Notes: generated by a model not told the origin, from the sequence alone. A DNA stretch of 64,000 nt from Polaribacter cellanae (GCF_017569185.1 NZ_CP071869.1:3028001-3092000); one strand, 5' to 3'. Counted from the stretch's first letter, positions 8,766 to 18,279 are shown. A program made the numbers and translations.

Positions 8766-10124
8766 TCAAGGGGTTGTGTTTAGCTCTAAATCGTCATTTG
8801 TTATTCCAAATTTAGTGATTTGTTTCTTCATTCTTTTAACGATACCTAATTTTCTTTTTTGGTCAAGGTAGAGATAGCCTTCTGGGTTTTGGTATGGGAT
8901 TCCTTTTGTGACCATATTCCAAATGATGACTGCTAATTTTCTTGCTGTTGCAGTGATGGCCGAGACACGGCCTTTTCTGAAGTTGATTCTATGGAAAAAA
9001 TCCCGCAGTGGTGTGCTGTCTTTTAAATTACCAATGGAGTTTGCTGCATTTCGCAGAGCAATTTTGAGTCTGTTGCTTCCTTTCCCTATTTTGCTGGATA
9101 GCACTTTTCCACCACTTACTTTGTTGTTGGGCGCCAGCCTAAGCCAAGATGTAAATTGTTTTGCGGAATTAAACTTTTTGATTCCATCAAAACCTACTTC
9201 ACTCATAATGGTAAGGACGGTATTGTAACTCATACCTTCTATGGCTAAAAGGTCTACACCTTTGAACATTTGGTAGGATTTTAAATTGATGTCTATGTCT
9301 TTAGGAGTGTTTTTGTTAACGCGTTTATACGGTTTCTTATCGATATAATGTTCTTGTTTTTCAGGGTCTTTACCTATTATTTCGTCGAGTTTTGCGGCAA
9401 TCTGGTCGTCACATTCTCTTATCTTCTTTTGCACGAAATCGTAGGTGTCTAGCTCATCTTTTAGTGCATAAAGGAAGTCTTTTCTTCCGTTGGAGTGCAA
9501 TGCTTTGGCAATTTCTTCTTCGCTTTTCTTGCAGTTGTAATGACGTAAACTTGCTAGTTTTTCTGGATCGGTTTCGCCTAGAGCAATGGCACGAATAATT
9601 TTAAGTCCTGTAAGTCCCACCACATCTTTGACCACTACATCGAGGCGAATATTCATAAGTCTAAGGTATTTCTGCATCTTCTTTGTTGCCGAGGCAGCTT
9701 GTTTTATCAGATTGTATCGGTGTCTTGTGTATGTCCTGAGTATTTCGGTGTCTTCATCGGGTAAAAAACTACCCGAGAGCAGTCCTAAACTGTGTAGTTT
9801 TTGGATCCATTGACAGTCTTTGACATCTGTTTTCTTTCCTTTGATGTTTTTGGTAAATTTACCATTGCACAGGGTTACCTCAAATCCTCTTGAGAGCAGT
9901 ACGGCATGTAAATTTTGCCAGTAGTTTCCGGTACTCTCCATAGCAACATGCTTAATCTTGTGTGAGGTCAACCAATCGGCAAGTTGGTATAGATTTTCAT
10001 TGTAGACGCCAAACTCTTTGATTAAGTCATCGCTCTGACCAACTGCCACCCAATGACTTCTACTACCAATATCAATGCCTGCTGCATTTTTATTGACTAC
10101 ATCTAAGCTAATTTGTTCTTTCAT
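8766..10124 (-). CDS. IS110 family transposase (DEDD recombinase), copy 2
   Basis: A 452-residue protein identical to copy 1 apart from Val for Ile near residue 269 (KPYKRVNKN), with the same DEDD and Transposase_20 motifs and an intact frame. Near-identity of the two copies indicates recent movement or gene conversion. As with copy 1, the upstream end lies exactly at a cassette start box, so the element probably recognises a sequence at or beside the cassette junction. Confidence 0.95.
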   Translation of the reverse strand: MKEQISLDVVNKNAAGIDIGSRSHWVAVGQSDDLIKEFGVYNENLYQLADWLTSHKIKHVAMESTGNYWQNLHAVLLSRGFEVTLCNGKFTKNIKGKKTDVKDCQWIQKLHSLGLLSGSFLPDEDTEILRTYTRHRYNLIKQAASATKKMQKYLRLMNIRLDVVVKDVVGLTGLKIIRAIALGETDPEKLASLRHYNCKKSEEEIAKALHSNGRKDFLYALKDELDTYDFVQKKIRECDDQIAAKLDEIIGKDPEKQEHYIDKKPYKRVNKNTPKDIDINLKSYQMFKGVDLLAIEGMSYNTVLTIMSEVGFDGIKKFNSAKQFTSWLRLAPNNKVSGGKVLSSKIGKGSNRLKIALRNAANSIGNLKDSTPLRDFFHRINFRKGRVSAITATARKLAVIIWNMVTKGIPYQNPEGYLYLDQKRKLGIVKRMKKQITKFGITNDDLELNTTP

Positions 10125-10377
10125 ACTTAAAGATTTTAAAAAGCTCTAAGGAAATGTGCTTTAGGCAAAGAGATTATTCTGAACGGGATTCCCGATAGCT
10201 ATCGGGATCGCCAATGTACTGATGGCAAACATTTCAACCAGGATTGCGCACGTGCTTACACGCAGTAGCAACACTTTGAAAAACGGCCTTGCAAAGAGCT
10301 CAAATTAATTATTTAGAAAGATACGATTTTTACGTTAGCCAACGTAATGAGGAAAGAAGGTTTCTATGGGGGATTAC
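10125..10377 (-). ncRNA. candidate IS110 bridge-RNA region, copy 2
   Basis: Same non-coding end as copy 1, with the CCCGATAGCTATCGGG palindrome near 10191-10206. One visible difference from copy 1 is TACGTTAG instead of TACATTAG near 10331. Position-based assignment only. Confidence 0.45.
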
Positions 10378-10509
10378 GCACAACGTGTTTGTATAAGATT
10401 AGTTGCGTGTTTTAAGTACTAAAATTAGCAAATAAATCACGTATAGAAAGTCCGCGAGGACTTTCGTAAGTAGGCTATTACCAGCAATTAATTTTATACG
10501 GTGTTAGGC
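10378..10509 (-). other. attC-like site 9 (type B)
   Basis: Boxes GCACAAC and GTTAGGC. It has the GAAAGTCC-GCGA-GGACTTTC central hairpin and belongs to the CPCC cassette. Its left box touches IS110 copy 2. Confidence 0.85.
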
Positions 10510-11129
10510 AACGTTATTTTCCATTTCCAATCAGTTCCTTTTTCAATCAGATACTCATTGTCAATTATTTCAAATATTCTGCCTTTTTCAAATTCGTTTT
10601 GTTCCGCTTTTAATTCCATCAGGTCAGTTCGTTTTGGGTCATAAAGTCCATAAATCAGATAGTTGTATCTACCTATAACTAAACTAATTCCGTAATTCGG
10701 TCCGCCCATTATTTTTTCAGAATGCTGATTGTCTTGTCCATCATCTTCCCACCAGCAAACTTTACAAATATCATAATTACCACGTTCTTCAATTGTTCTG
10801 TAACCACAACAAGGACACGATTCGAGTTTAATCGGTTCGCCTATTATCCTGTCAAGATTAAGTTTTTCGCATAAGAATTCGTTTGTTACAGATTCCAGTC
10901 GATATCTTAACCAAATCATTAAAACTGCATCATACTTTTCCAATTCAGGGTTTTTAATTTCTTTCCCAGACTCAAATTCATTCCGAACAGGTTTTGGTAA
11001 AGAATTCCAACCTATGGAATCGCTCCAATCTTCTAAAGTCATAACTTCTAACTGTTCCGCTCTTTCTTTTTCTGAAAGTTCGGTCAATTTGATTGTTGAA
11101 TATTTTTCTATTGCTTGTTGCCTTTCCAA
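10494..11129 (-). CDS. CPCC cysteine-rich zinc-ribbon protein (cassette G5)
   Basis: A 211-residue protein with a Cys_rich_CPCC-type motif, CPCCGYRT...YDICKVCWWEDD (about residues 102-130), expected to bind zinc through two CxxC pairs. The role is unknown. The frame stays open upstream through site 10, but those codons are attC sequence. I place the start at TTG 11129, 26 bases inside the cassette (MERQQAIEKY); the first in-frame ATG is about 35 codons later. The C-terminus reads across the recombination box into the site and stops at its GTATAA (tail PNTV). Single-gene cassette. Confidence 0.7.
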   Translation of the reverse strand: MERQQAIEKYSTIKLTELSEKERAEQLEVMTLEDWSDSIGWNSLPKPVRNEFESGKEIKNPELEKYDAVLMIWLRYRLESVTNEFLCEKLNLDRIIGEPIKLESCPCCGYRTIEERGNYDICKVCWWEDDGQDNQHSEKIMGGPNYGISLVIGRYNYLIYGLYDPKRTDLMELKAEQNEFEKGRIFEIIDNEYLIEKGTDWKWKITLPNTV

Positions 11130-11147
11130 TGGGTTTGTTCTAATGTT

Positions 11148-11280
11148 GCCTAACGTGTTTGTATAAGAATAGTTGCGATTTTGTGCGCGAGGAATTTCAG
11201 CATGAAATTCAGAAGTGCGCAAAATTGCAACGACCTTTGGTTGAGCTAAAATTAGCAATTATTTTTATGCGTTGTTAGCA
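11148..11280 (-). other. attC-like site 10 (type A)
   Basis: Boxes GCCTAAC and GTTAGCA. The site is open in frame with the CPCC gene, which creates an artefactual N-terminal extension. It belongs to the X2 cassette at 11274. Confidence 0.85.
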
Positions 11281-11605
11281 AATGTTGTTTTTTTTATTCT
11301 CCTTAGTTCATTAATTAAATCCTAAAATTCAGCTTTTGAGTAAGAATTCCGTAATTTATATTTTTCATTTTCTGCTCAATTTCTCAAACTTTCTAAATTT
11401 CACGATTCCTTGGAAATTCCGCAATTTTGTTTTTTCGAGTTTGAGAAAATTCTCACGTTTTATAATTCCACATTTGAGTAAATTCCCACGCAAAATCTTA
11501 CGAGCGAGAGAGTGCTCAGCATTTTGAAATTCCTTTTTTGTGATAAAATATATTAATTTTAATTCACTATTTTTCAGCGTTTGAGTGAGAACAATATTTG
11601 CTAAC
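11274..11605 (-). repeat. ORF-less cassette, family X2
   Basis: Ends GTTAGCAAATG and ATTTGCTAAC. It carries point changes such as AAATATATTAATTT where most copies have AAACCGATTAG. No gene seen. Confidence 0.85.
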
Positions 11606-11728
11606 GGTAAAGTATATGGCCAGTTGCGTTTACCGGTCATCGGTTTTCAGGTGTGTGTCTATAGTAAATCGTGGTAGAATTTCCCATTTATCGGAAAAGC
11701 AAGCAATTGGCTATATACAGTGTTATGC
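11599..11728 (-). other. attC-like site 11 (type E)
   Basis: Boxes TGCTAAC and GTTATGC. The arms AGTATATGGCCAGTTGC and GCAATTGGCTATATAC pair. The centre is unique. It belongs to the serine hydrolase cassette. Confidence 0.8.
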
Positions 11729-11734
11729 CACGTT

Positions 11735-13153
11735 TTATTCCGTTCGTTTGGCAATTATTTCCTGATTTTTCGAGCGTAAGACCATTCCACTTATTTTATT
11801 CTTGGATTTCTTGAATTCTATTTGTTCCTCTTCCGTTTTTAGGTAAAACTTGTCTTTTTCATAAGGTATTATTTCATATTCGACATTTGTCGGATTTTTC
11901 AAATATAGTCTGTCTTTCTTTTTTAAAATGGTCAGGTCAAAATTCGTTCCGTCAATTTTGTATGTGCCGATAAATTTGTGCAAATCATTTTCAGTTATTT
12001 TTATTTCTTTGAATTCTTTTGACACAAAAGACGGAATTGGTTTATAGTCTTTATTTCCGTCCATAAGTTCCGTGGCGAGAGCGGAAAGTACGGCTAAATG
12101 CCTTTCTGCTATAGTGTTTGCCATAAGATAAACTCCTGTCCTTGAGTTCAAATTTATATTGAAAGTTGCTACATAACCATCTTGTAGCCCACTATGGAAC
12201 AAGTATGTTTTATCATTCTTTTTTTCAACTCCGATTCCCAAGCCGTAATATTCGTGTCCAAAACTTGTTTCGTGAAAAACTCCCATCGATTCTTCGCTCA
12301 AAAGTCTATTTTCCAGATATTTTCCTTTGTTTAGATGCGCAATTAAAAATCGAGACATTTGAGTTGGTGTCAAATACGTTAGTCCACCAGCTGGGTAGGG
12401 TTCGGAATATTGTTGAGCGATGGGGAATGAGTTATTATAAGCTAATTTGTAGGGTAGAGCCATTTCCTCAACGGTTTCGGGGGTTGGTTGGGTAAAATTT
12501 AAGTTATCTAAGCCTAATGGCTTTAAAATATTATCGTTTACATAGTCTCCATAGTTTTTACCCGTTATATTTTGAATAACCAAAGCAGAAATCACGAATC
12601 CATCATTGCAATATTCAAACTGCTTTTCGGGTTCTCTGACAGGTTTGACATTGTTGGCTATTTCTTTTAGCGATTTACGTTTTTCCTTGCTCCACAGGGG
12701 TACAAAATTAGCTGAAGCGGGCAATCCAGATTGATGCGATAGAAGATGTCTTATCGTAATCGGTTTGCTGTTTTCTGAAAATGATGTAATCGGGTTTTCG
12801 AGATAATCGTTTACCGGTTTGTCCAAGTCGACAAGTCCTTTTTCCACTAACTGCATAATTGCCATCGACATATATGGTTTAGCTGTCGAGCCGGTTGAAT
12901 AGGTCGTTGAAGTTGTTGCAGGTGTTTTGGTCTTTACATTGGCATAACCAAATGCCTCCGCCCAAACTACATTTTCATCTCTTATCAAAGCAATTGAGAT
13001 TGAAGGGATTCCAGTCTCCTCAATCATTCTTTTTATTTCCTTTGTTAGAATGTCCTTTGCGTATTCTGTTTGTGAAGGTTGTTCTTTGTTCTGTGCTTGG
13101 ATGCTTGAAGCGAGAAGAATAGTTAAAACTAGGATAAATTTTATTTTTTCCAT
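11735..13153 (-). CDS. serine hydrolase, beta-lactamase fold class C type (cassette G6)
   Basis: A 472-residue exported serine hydrolase. A signal peptide (about 1-21, ending SIQAQ) precedes a beta-lactamase-related domain (about 30-370) with STAK as the SxxK nucleophile motif (about residues 93-96), YCN as YxN (about 181) and HSG as HxG. The 100-residue C-terminal beta domain (FIGTYKIDGTNFDL...) resembles those following such domains in flavobacterial peptidases. Likely a periplasmic D-aminopeptidase, esterase or penicillin-binding-type enzyme; antibiotic resistance cannot be inferred. Alone in its cassette (1,500 bases, the longest undisturbed one), with an ATG about 65 bases from the cassette start. 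Confidence 0.85.
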   Translation of the reverse strand: MEKIKFILVLTILLASSIQAQNKEQPSQTEYAKDILTKEIKRMIEETGIPSISIALIRDENVVWAEAFGYANVKTKTPATTSTTYSTGSTAKPYMSMAIMQLVEKGLVDLDKPVNDYLENPITSFSENSKPITIRHLLSHQSGLPASANFVPLWSKEKRKSLKEIANNVKPVREPEKQFEYCNDGFVISALVIQNITGKNYGDYVNDNILKPLGLDNLNFTQPTPETVEEMALPYKLAYNNSFPIAQQYSEPYPAGGLTYLTPTQMSRFLIAHLNKGKYLENRLLSEESMGVFHETSFGHEYYGLGIGVEKKNDKTYLFHSGLQDGYVATFNINLNSRTGVYLMANTIAERHLAVLSALATELMDGNKDYKPIPSFVSKEFKEIKITENDLHKFIGTYKIDGTNFDLTILKKKDRLYLKNPTNVEYEIIPYEKDKFYLKTEEEQIEFKKSKNKISGMVLRSKNQEIIAKRTE

Positions 13154-13216
13154 TTAGGTCTTGGTTTCTCTTAAGACGTTCGTTTATCTAGATTGTTACT
13201 TGAAGGACAAAATGTG

Positions 13217-13349
13217 GCATAACGTTTTTGTATAAGAATAGTTGCGGTTTTGTGCGCGAGGAATTTCAGCATGAAATTCAGAAGTGTGCAAAATTGCAAC
13301 TACTTTCGGTTTGGCTAAAATTAGCAATTATTTTTATACTTTGTTAGCT
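13217..13349 (-). other. attC-like site 12 (type A)
   Basis: Boxes GCATAAC and GTTAGCT. It belongs to the X4 cassette at 13343. Confidence 0.85.
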
Positions 13350-13716
13350 TTAGTGCTTTTTTGTCCGTTTATTTTTTAGTCAATATTATATTTCGGTCGG
13401 CTTTTTAATTCCGCATTTTATTTTTTATTCAGCTCGACTTTTATTCCGTAAACTTGCTCAAATTCCGCAATATTTTTAGTTCAGATTTTGAGTGGACAAT
13501 TCCGCAACTTGCTAAATTCCGATTGAGTGAAATTCCGCTTTTCAATTCAGTTTTCGATTCCGCAAACGAGCTAAAAAGTCAGACGCAATTCAATTCAGAG
13601 TTTGAGTAATTATTCAGCTCAATATTCCGCATTTTATTTTTAAATTCTGCTTTAAATGACTTTTGATTTAAACCTGAAATTTTCGGTTTTGCAATGTCCC
13701 GAGCATTAAAGCTAAC
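13343..13716 (-). repeat. ORF-less cassette, family X4
   Basis: Ends GTTAGCTTTAGTGC and GCATTAAAGCTAAC. A second copy is at 17906. No gene seen. Confidence 0.85.
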
Positions 13717-13841
13717 GGTTTTGTATAAGAATAGTTGCGATTTTGTGCGCGAGGAATTTCAGCATGAAATTCAGAAGTGTGCAAAATTGCAACTGCTTTT
13801 GGTTTAGCTAAAATAGCAATTATTTTTATGCGTTGTTAGCA
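13710..13841 (-). other. attC-like site 13 (type A)
   Basis: Boxes AGCTAAC and GTTAGCA, with the ATGCGTTGTT right-arm variant. It belongs to the X2 cassette at 13835. Confidence 0.85.
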
Positions 13842-14166
13842 AATGTTGTTTTTTTCATTCTCCTTTATTCATTAATTAAATCCCAAAATTCAGCTTTTGA
13901 GTAAGAATTCCGCAATTTATATTTTTTATTTTCTGCTCAATTTCTAAAACTTGCTCAATTTCACGATTCCTTGAAAATTCTGCAATTTTGGTTTTTCGAG
14001 TTTAAGAAAATTCTCACGTTTTATAATTCCACATTTGAGTAAATTCTCACGCAAAATCTTACGAGCGAGCGAGTGCTCAGCATTTTGAAATTCCTTTTTT
14101 GTGATAAAACCGATTAGTTTTAATTCACTATTTTTCAGCGTTTGAGTGAGAACAATATTTGCTAAC
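13835..14166 (-). repeat. ORF-less cassette, family X2
   Basis: X2 copy with GAGCGAGCGAGTG in place of GAGCGAGAGAGTG. No gene seen. Confidence 0.85.
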
Positions 14167-14291
14167 GTGTTTGTATAAGAATAGTTGCGGTTTTGTGCGC
14201 GAGGAATTTCAGCATGAAATTCAGAAGTGTGCAAAATTGCAACGACCTTTGGTTAAGCTAAAATAGCAATTATTTTTATACTTTGTTGGCA
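14160..14291 (-). other. attC-like site 14 (type A)
   Basis: Boxes TGCTAAC and GTTGGCA. It belongs to the X3 cassette at 14285. Confidence 0.85.
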
Positions 14292-14780
14292 ACCGTTTTT
14301 CCTTTGTCGCTCTGCTTTTTCACGTCAGCTTTAATTCATCCGTTTTTATTTTTTAAACGACCAATTTAGTCAATTCTGCTTAATTCTTTTTACGATTTTC
14401 CACATTCCGATTCTGCTTTTTCCTTTTCAGATTCATTTTCGTAGATAAACACAAACTTTTCGGATTATTACTTAAAAATCAAAAAAAAAAAAATTCGATT
14501 CTTTTTCCGTCCGAGTAAAATTCGGCGCAATAGTTTTCGGTTCAGTTTTTTATTCCGCAATAATTTTCACGTTTCTTATGCGTTTCGCTTGTCAGAAATC
14601 GGCTTAAAACTCAAAAATTTTCGGTTCAGATTTTAGTCGGCAAAAAATCCGTTTTAATTCGGTTTTGTATTCAGTTCAGTTTGTCAATTCCGCAATTCAA
14701 TTCCGCCCACAATATTTTTTTCGGTTCTATTTAGCTGGATTTTTCAAATGTTTACGGATTTTTCTTAAATGGTTGCCAAC
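14285..14780 (-). repeat. ORF-less cassette, family X3
   Basis: First of three consecutive X3 cassettes. Carries a longer poly-A run near 14481. No gene seen. Confidence 0.85.
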
Positions 14781-14905
14781 GTTTATGTATAAGAATAGTT
14801 GCGATTTTGTGTGCGAGGAATTTCAGCATGAAATTCAGAAGTGTGCAAAATTGCAACGACCTTTGGTTAAGCTAAAATAGCAATTATTTTTATACTTTGT
14901 TGGCA
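14774..14905 (-). other. attC-like site 15 (type A)
   Basis: Boxes TGCCAAC and GTTGGCA. Here the two boxes match because identical families flank the site. Confidence 0.85.
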
Positions 14906-15404
14906 ACCGTTTTTCCTTTGTCGCTCTGCTTTTTCACGTCAGCTTTAATTCAGCCGTTTTTATTCTTTAAACGACCAATTTAGTCAATTCTGCTTAATTC
15001 ACTTTACGGTTTTCCACATTCCGATTCTGCTTTTTCCTTTTCAGATTCATTTTCGTAGATAAACACAAACTTTTCGGATTATTACTTAAAAATCAAAAAA
15101 AAAATTCGATTCTTTTTCCGCTGATTTTTTCCGTCCGAGTAAAATTCGGCGCAATAGTTTTCGGTTCAGTTTTTTATTCCGCAATAATTTTCACGTTTCT
15201 TATGCGTTTCGCTTGTCAGAAATTCGCTTAAAACTCAAAAATTTTCGGTTCAGCTTTTAGTCGGCAAAAAATCCGTTTTCATTCGGTTTTGTATTCAGTT
15301 CAGTTTGTCAATTCCGCAATTCAATTCCGCCCACAATATTTTTTTCGGTTCTATTTGGCTGGATATTTCAAATGTTTACGGATTTTTCTTAAATGGTTGC
15401 CAAC
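14899..15404 (-). repeat. ORF-less cassette, family X3
   Basis: Second of the X3 triplet. Full-length form with the extra CGCTGATTTTTTC phrase near 15119. No gene seen. Confidence 0.85.
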
Positions 15405-15529
15405 GTGTTTGTATAAGAATAGTTGCGATTTTGTGCGCGAGGAATTTCAGCATGAAATTCAGAAGTGTGCAAAATTGCAACGACCTTTGGTTAAGCTAAA
15501 ATAGCAATTATTTTTATACTTTGTTGGCA
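15398..15529 (-). other. attC-like site 16 (type A)
   Basis: Boxes TGCCAAC and GTTGGCA, within the X3 triplet. Confidence 0.85.
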
Positions 15530-16026
15530 ACCGTTTTTCCTTTGTCTCTCTGCTTTTTCACGTCAGCTTTAATTCAGCCGTTTTTATTCTTTAAACGACC
15601 AATTTAGTCAATTCTGCTTAATTCTTTTTACGATTTTCCACATTCCGATTCTGCTTTTTCCTTTTCAGATTCATTTTCGTAGATAAACACAAGCTTTTCG
15701 GATTATTACTTAAAAATAAAAAAAAATTCGATTCTTTTTCCGCTGATTTTTTCCGTCCGAGTAAAATTCGGCGCAATAGTTTTCGGTTCAGTTTTTTATT
15801 CCGCAATAATTTTCACGTTTCTTATGCGTTTCGCTTGTCAGAAATCGGCTTAAAACTCAAAAATTTTCGGTTCAGCTTTTAGTCGGCAAAAAATCCGTTT
15901 TCATTCGGTTTTGTATTCAGTTCAGTTTGTCAATTCCGCAATTCAATTCCGCCCACAATATTTTTTTCGGTTCTATTTGGCTGGATTTTTCAAATGTTTA
16001 CGGATTTTTCTTAAATGGTTGCCAAC
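15523..16026 (-). repeat. ORF-less cassette, family X3
   Basis: Third of the X3 triplet. It begins CCTTTGTCTCTCTGC where other copies have GTCGCT. No gene seen. Confidence 0.85.
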
Positions 16027-16150
16027 GGTTTTGTGTATGATTAGTGGCGTGTTTAAGTACCTAATTTAGCAAATAAAAACCGAATAGAAAATCCGTGAGG
16101 ATTTTCGTAAGTAGGCTATAACCAGCCATTAATTATACACGTTGTTACCC
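16020..16150 (-). other. attC-like site 17 (type B)
   Basis: Boxes TGCCAAC and GTTACCC. The central hairpin is GAAAATCC-GTGA-GGATTTTC, a compensated variant of the usual type B stem (both sides changed), which supports selection on the fold. It belongs to cassette G7. Confidence 0.85.
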
Positions 16151-16870
16151 AACGTTTTTATTTCCCATTATTATTTTAACTGCTTTGACAGCTTCTTTCT
16201 GATATTTTGATTTGTTAGCCAAAATTTCATTCAATTCCGTTTCAGATTTTGTTTTAAATTTTTCCACAAACTTTTCCGTTTGACTTTTTTCTTTTTTCCT
16301 TTCCAATTCTTGCTTTAAAGTTAAAGCTTCTTTAGAGTCGGATTTGTTAATGTATTGAAACATTCTAAACCTATACTTTGTATTCTCCACAATTGGTTCG
16401 TCGTGCAGAAAGTCCACAATTAAGTTTGAAATATAATATCTGTCTCCATTATTAAATTCCAAATCCCAGTATGCAAGGTCAGAGTTTATCATTTTCCAAC
16501 GCATTGCATTGTCAATCCGATTTTTGTAATAAATTCCTAAATGATAAATTGAAGATTTTATTTCCGTTATTTTGTATTGTTTTAATACTCCGTTTTTGAC
16601 AATTCCGATGCTATTATTTTTTGTGTCAATTTTAATTTTCGTATTCTTATTTTCTTTGTAATAGTTAAAATAAATAATGAAATTCGGTAGATTATAGATT
16701 AAGAAAATCACAGACATTATTTTGATAAACAAAAAGTCCAAAACAAATTGCTCTCCTTTTTTCAGATAATAATAAATAGGCGTTATTATTATTAAACCAA
16801 TAACAAAATAAATATTCTCCCTCAAGAGGATTTTCAGAAGTTTGTTGTTATGTTCAAAGGTTTTTTTCAA
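16145..16870 (-). CDS. membrane protein with C-terminal charged domain, unknown (cassette G7)
   Basis: A 241-residue protein not recognised. Two membrane segments (about residues 20-37 and 45-68) are followed by a beta-rich stretch (about 75-165) and a Lys/Glu-rich helical tail, a layout seen in small PH-like membrane proteins, though no family can be named. The start is TTG at 16870, ten bases from the recombination box. The TAA stop (16145-16147) lies inside the box itself (GGGTAAC in gene orientation), so the coding sequence fills the cassette end to end. Confidence 0.7.
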   Translation of the reverse strand: MKKTFEHNNKLLKILLRENIYFVIGLIIITPIYYYLKKGEQFVLDFLFIKIMSVIFLIYNLPNFIIYFNYYKENKNTKIKIDTKNNSIGIVKNGVLKQYKITEIKSSIYHLGIYYKNRIDNAMRWKMINSDLAYWDLEFNNGDRYYISNLIVDFLHDEPIVENTKYRFRMFQYINKSDSKEALTLKQELERKKEKSQTEKFVEKFKTKSETELNEILANKSKYQKEAVKAVKIIMGNKNVG

Positions 16871-16875
16871 ATGTT

Positions 16876-17007
16876 GGGTAACGGTTTTGTGTATGATTTC
16901 GTTGCGTGTTTAAGCACTAAAGTTAGCAAATAAATCGCAGATAGAAAGTCCGCGAGGACTTTCGTAAGTAGGCTATAACTAGCAATGAATTATACACGTT
17001 GTTCTAC
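16876..17007 (-). other. attC-like site 18 (type B)
   Basis: Boxes GGGTAAC and GTTCTAC. Near-identical centre to site 3. It belongs to cassette G8. Confidence 0.85.
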
Positions 17008-17774
17008 GCAGTTTTTTTCCATAAATGGTTCAGAGACTTTTTTACTTTCCCTTTAATTTCATAAAAATATGCTCTATTTCCTTTGATAATTACTTTTTTA
17101 TTTCTCGGCATTCTTTCTTTGTCGATGGGAATTACAACATCTAATTCGTAATAGTCAGAATTTTTGTTTTCAGTTTTGAGTTCTATAAAATCTGTAAAAC
17201 CATAAGTGTAAATTCCGATTTTCTTAATGTCTTTTTTTGCTATTCTAAAAGTATTTGTTGAATCCAAATTCACTCTATTTCTTATTCGAGGTGCCCAAGC
17301 GCAACTTCCTTCTTTCAACCATTCTCTCGTTAAATGCTTGTATTTTCTTCTTTTATTAAAGTACAGAGTTAATAATTCAAATTCCGTTTTTTGTTTTTCA
17401 ATCAAGTTTTGGTTTTCGTAAAGTTCAATATAATGATTGACTTTAATTTCAATTGAGTCTTTAAGTCCAATTTGCTTTTCGATTATATTCACAGTTGGCT
17501 CTCGTCTTTGTAAATCTGGATTTAGAATAACTTCTCCATCTTTTAAAATCCATTTTCCTTCGTTTGTATAATCTTTAAAGGTTTGTGGGTAAACATAATC
17601 AGTTGTTCGTAATCGAAAAGTCCAGTCCGCTTTTAATTCCAATTCAGTTCCTCCAAATTCTCCATTAGCCAAAATCATATCTCCATATGTTCCGATAAAT
17701 TCGGATTTTCCATTTTGAGCTTGAGCATTGATTGTCAGCAGAAAGATTGTTAATATGTAAAGCGTTTTTCTCAA
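17004..17774 (-). CDS. exported protein, unknown function (cassette G8)
   Basis: A 256-residue protein not recognised. A signal peptide (residues 1-19, ending NAQAQ) indicates export. The N-terminal part (FIGTYGDMILANGEFGGTELELKADWTFRLRTTD) reads like a small beta-barrel lipocalin-type repeat with GxWxxxxxxxx-like strands (GKWILKDGEVILNP). Like G7, it starts with TTG (17774) about ten bases from the cassette start, and its TAG stop lies within the box GTAGAAC. Boxes in this cassette therefore double as coding sequence. No partner gene is obvious. Confidence 0.7.
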   Translation of the reverse strand: MRKTLYILTIFLLTINAQAQNGKSEFIGTYGDMILANGEFGGTELELKADWTFRLRTTDYVYPQTFKDYTNEGKWILKDGEVILNPDLQRREPTVNIIEKQIGLKDSIEIKVNHYIELYENQNLIEKQKTEFELLTLYFNKRRKYKHLTREWLKEGSCAWAPRIRNRVNLDSTNTFRIAKKDIKKIGIYTYGFTDFIELKTENKNSDYYELDVVIPIDKERMPRNKKVIIKGNRAYFYEIKGKVKKSLNHLWKKTA

Positions 17775-17779
17775 ATTGC

Positions 17780-17912
17780 GTAGAACGTGTTTGTATAAGA
17801 ATAGTTGCGATTTTGTGCGCGAGGAATTTCAGCATGAAATTCAGAAGTGTGCAAAATTGCAACTACTTTCGGTTAGGCTAAAATTAGCAATTATTTTTAT
17901 ACTTTGTTAGCT
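17780..17912 (-). other. attC-like site 19 (type A)
   Basis: Boxes GTAGAAC and GTTAGCT. It belongs to the X4 cassette at 17906. Confidence 0.85.
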
Positions 17913-18279
17913 TTAGTGCTTTTTTGTCCGTTTATTTTTTAGTCAATATTATATTTCGGTTGGCTTTTTAATTCCGCATTTTATTTTTTATTCAGCTCTA
18001 CTTTCATTCCGCAAACTTGCTCAAATTCCGCTATATTTTTAGTTCAGATTTCGAGTGGGCAATTCCGCAACTTGCTAAATTCCGATTGAGTGAAATTCCA
18101 CTTTTCAATTCAGTTTTCGATTCCGCAAACGAGCTAAAAAGTCAGACGCAATTCAATTCAGAGTTTGAGTGATTATTCAGCTCAATATTCCGCATTTTAT
18201 TTTTAAATTCCGCTTTAAATGACTTTTGATTTAAACCTGAAATTTTCGGTTCTGCAATGTCCCGAGCATTAAAGCTAAC
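17906..18279 (-). repeat. ORF-less cassette, family X4
   Basis: Second X4 copy, same 10-bp terminal repeat GTTAGCTTTA as 13343-13716. No gene seen. Confidence 0.85.

Larger units (their letters stand above)
8734..10377 (-). mobile_element. IS110-family insertion sequence, copy 2
   Basis: Second copy in the same orientation as copy 1, offset by exactly 3,990 bases. Its right flank GCACAAC (site 9) matches the cassette start expected for G3, whose other end is at 3685. The two IS copies therefore appear to have exchanged flanks. Confidence 0.85.

Noticed and set aside
10494..11258. Full 254-residue reading of the CPCC gene
   Set aside because: The first 43 codons are translated attC sequence shared with unrelated ORFs; the cassette start lies at 11154.
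367..15504. Plus-strand ORFs MYSVQFVNSAIQFRPQYFF... in X3 units
   Set aside because: They run across a cassette end into the site, oppose the orientation of all array genes, and vary in their C-terminus with the attached site.
15618..15806. 62-residue Lys/Arg-rich minus ORF in an X3 unit
   Set aside because: It arises from the A-rich complement of X3 and is not preserved in other X3 copies.
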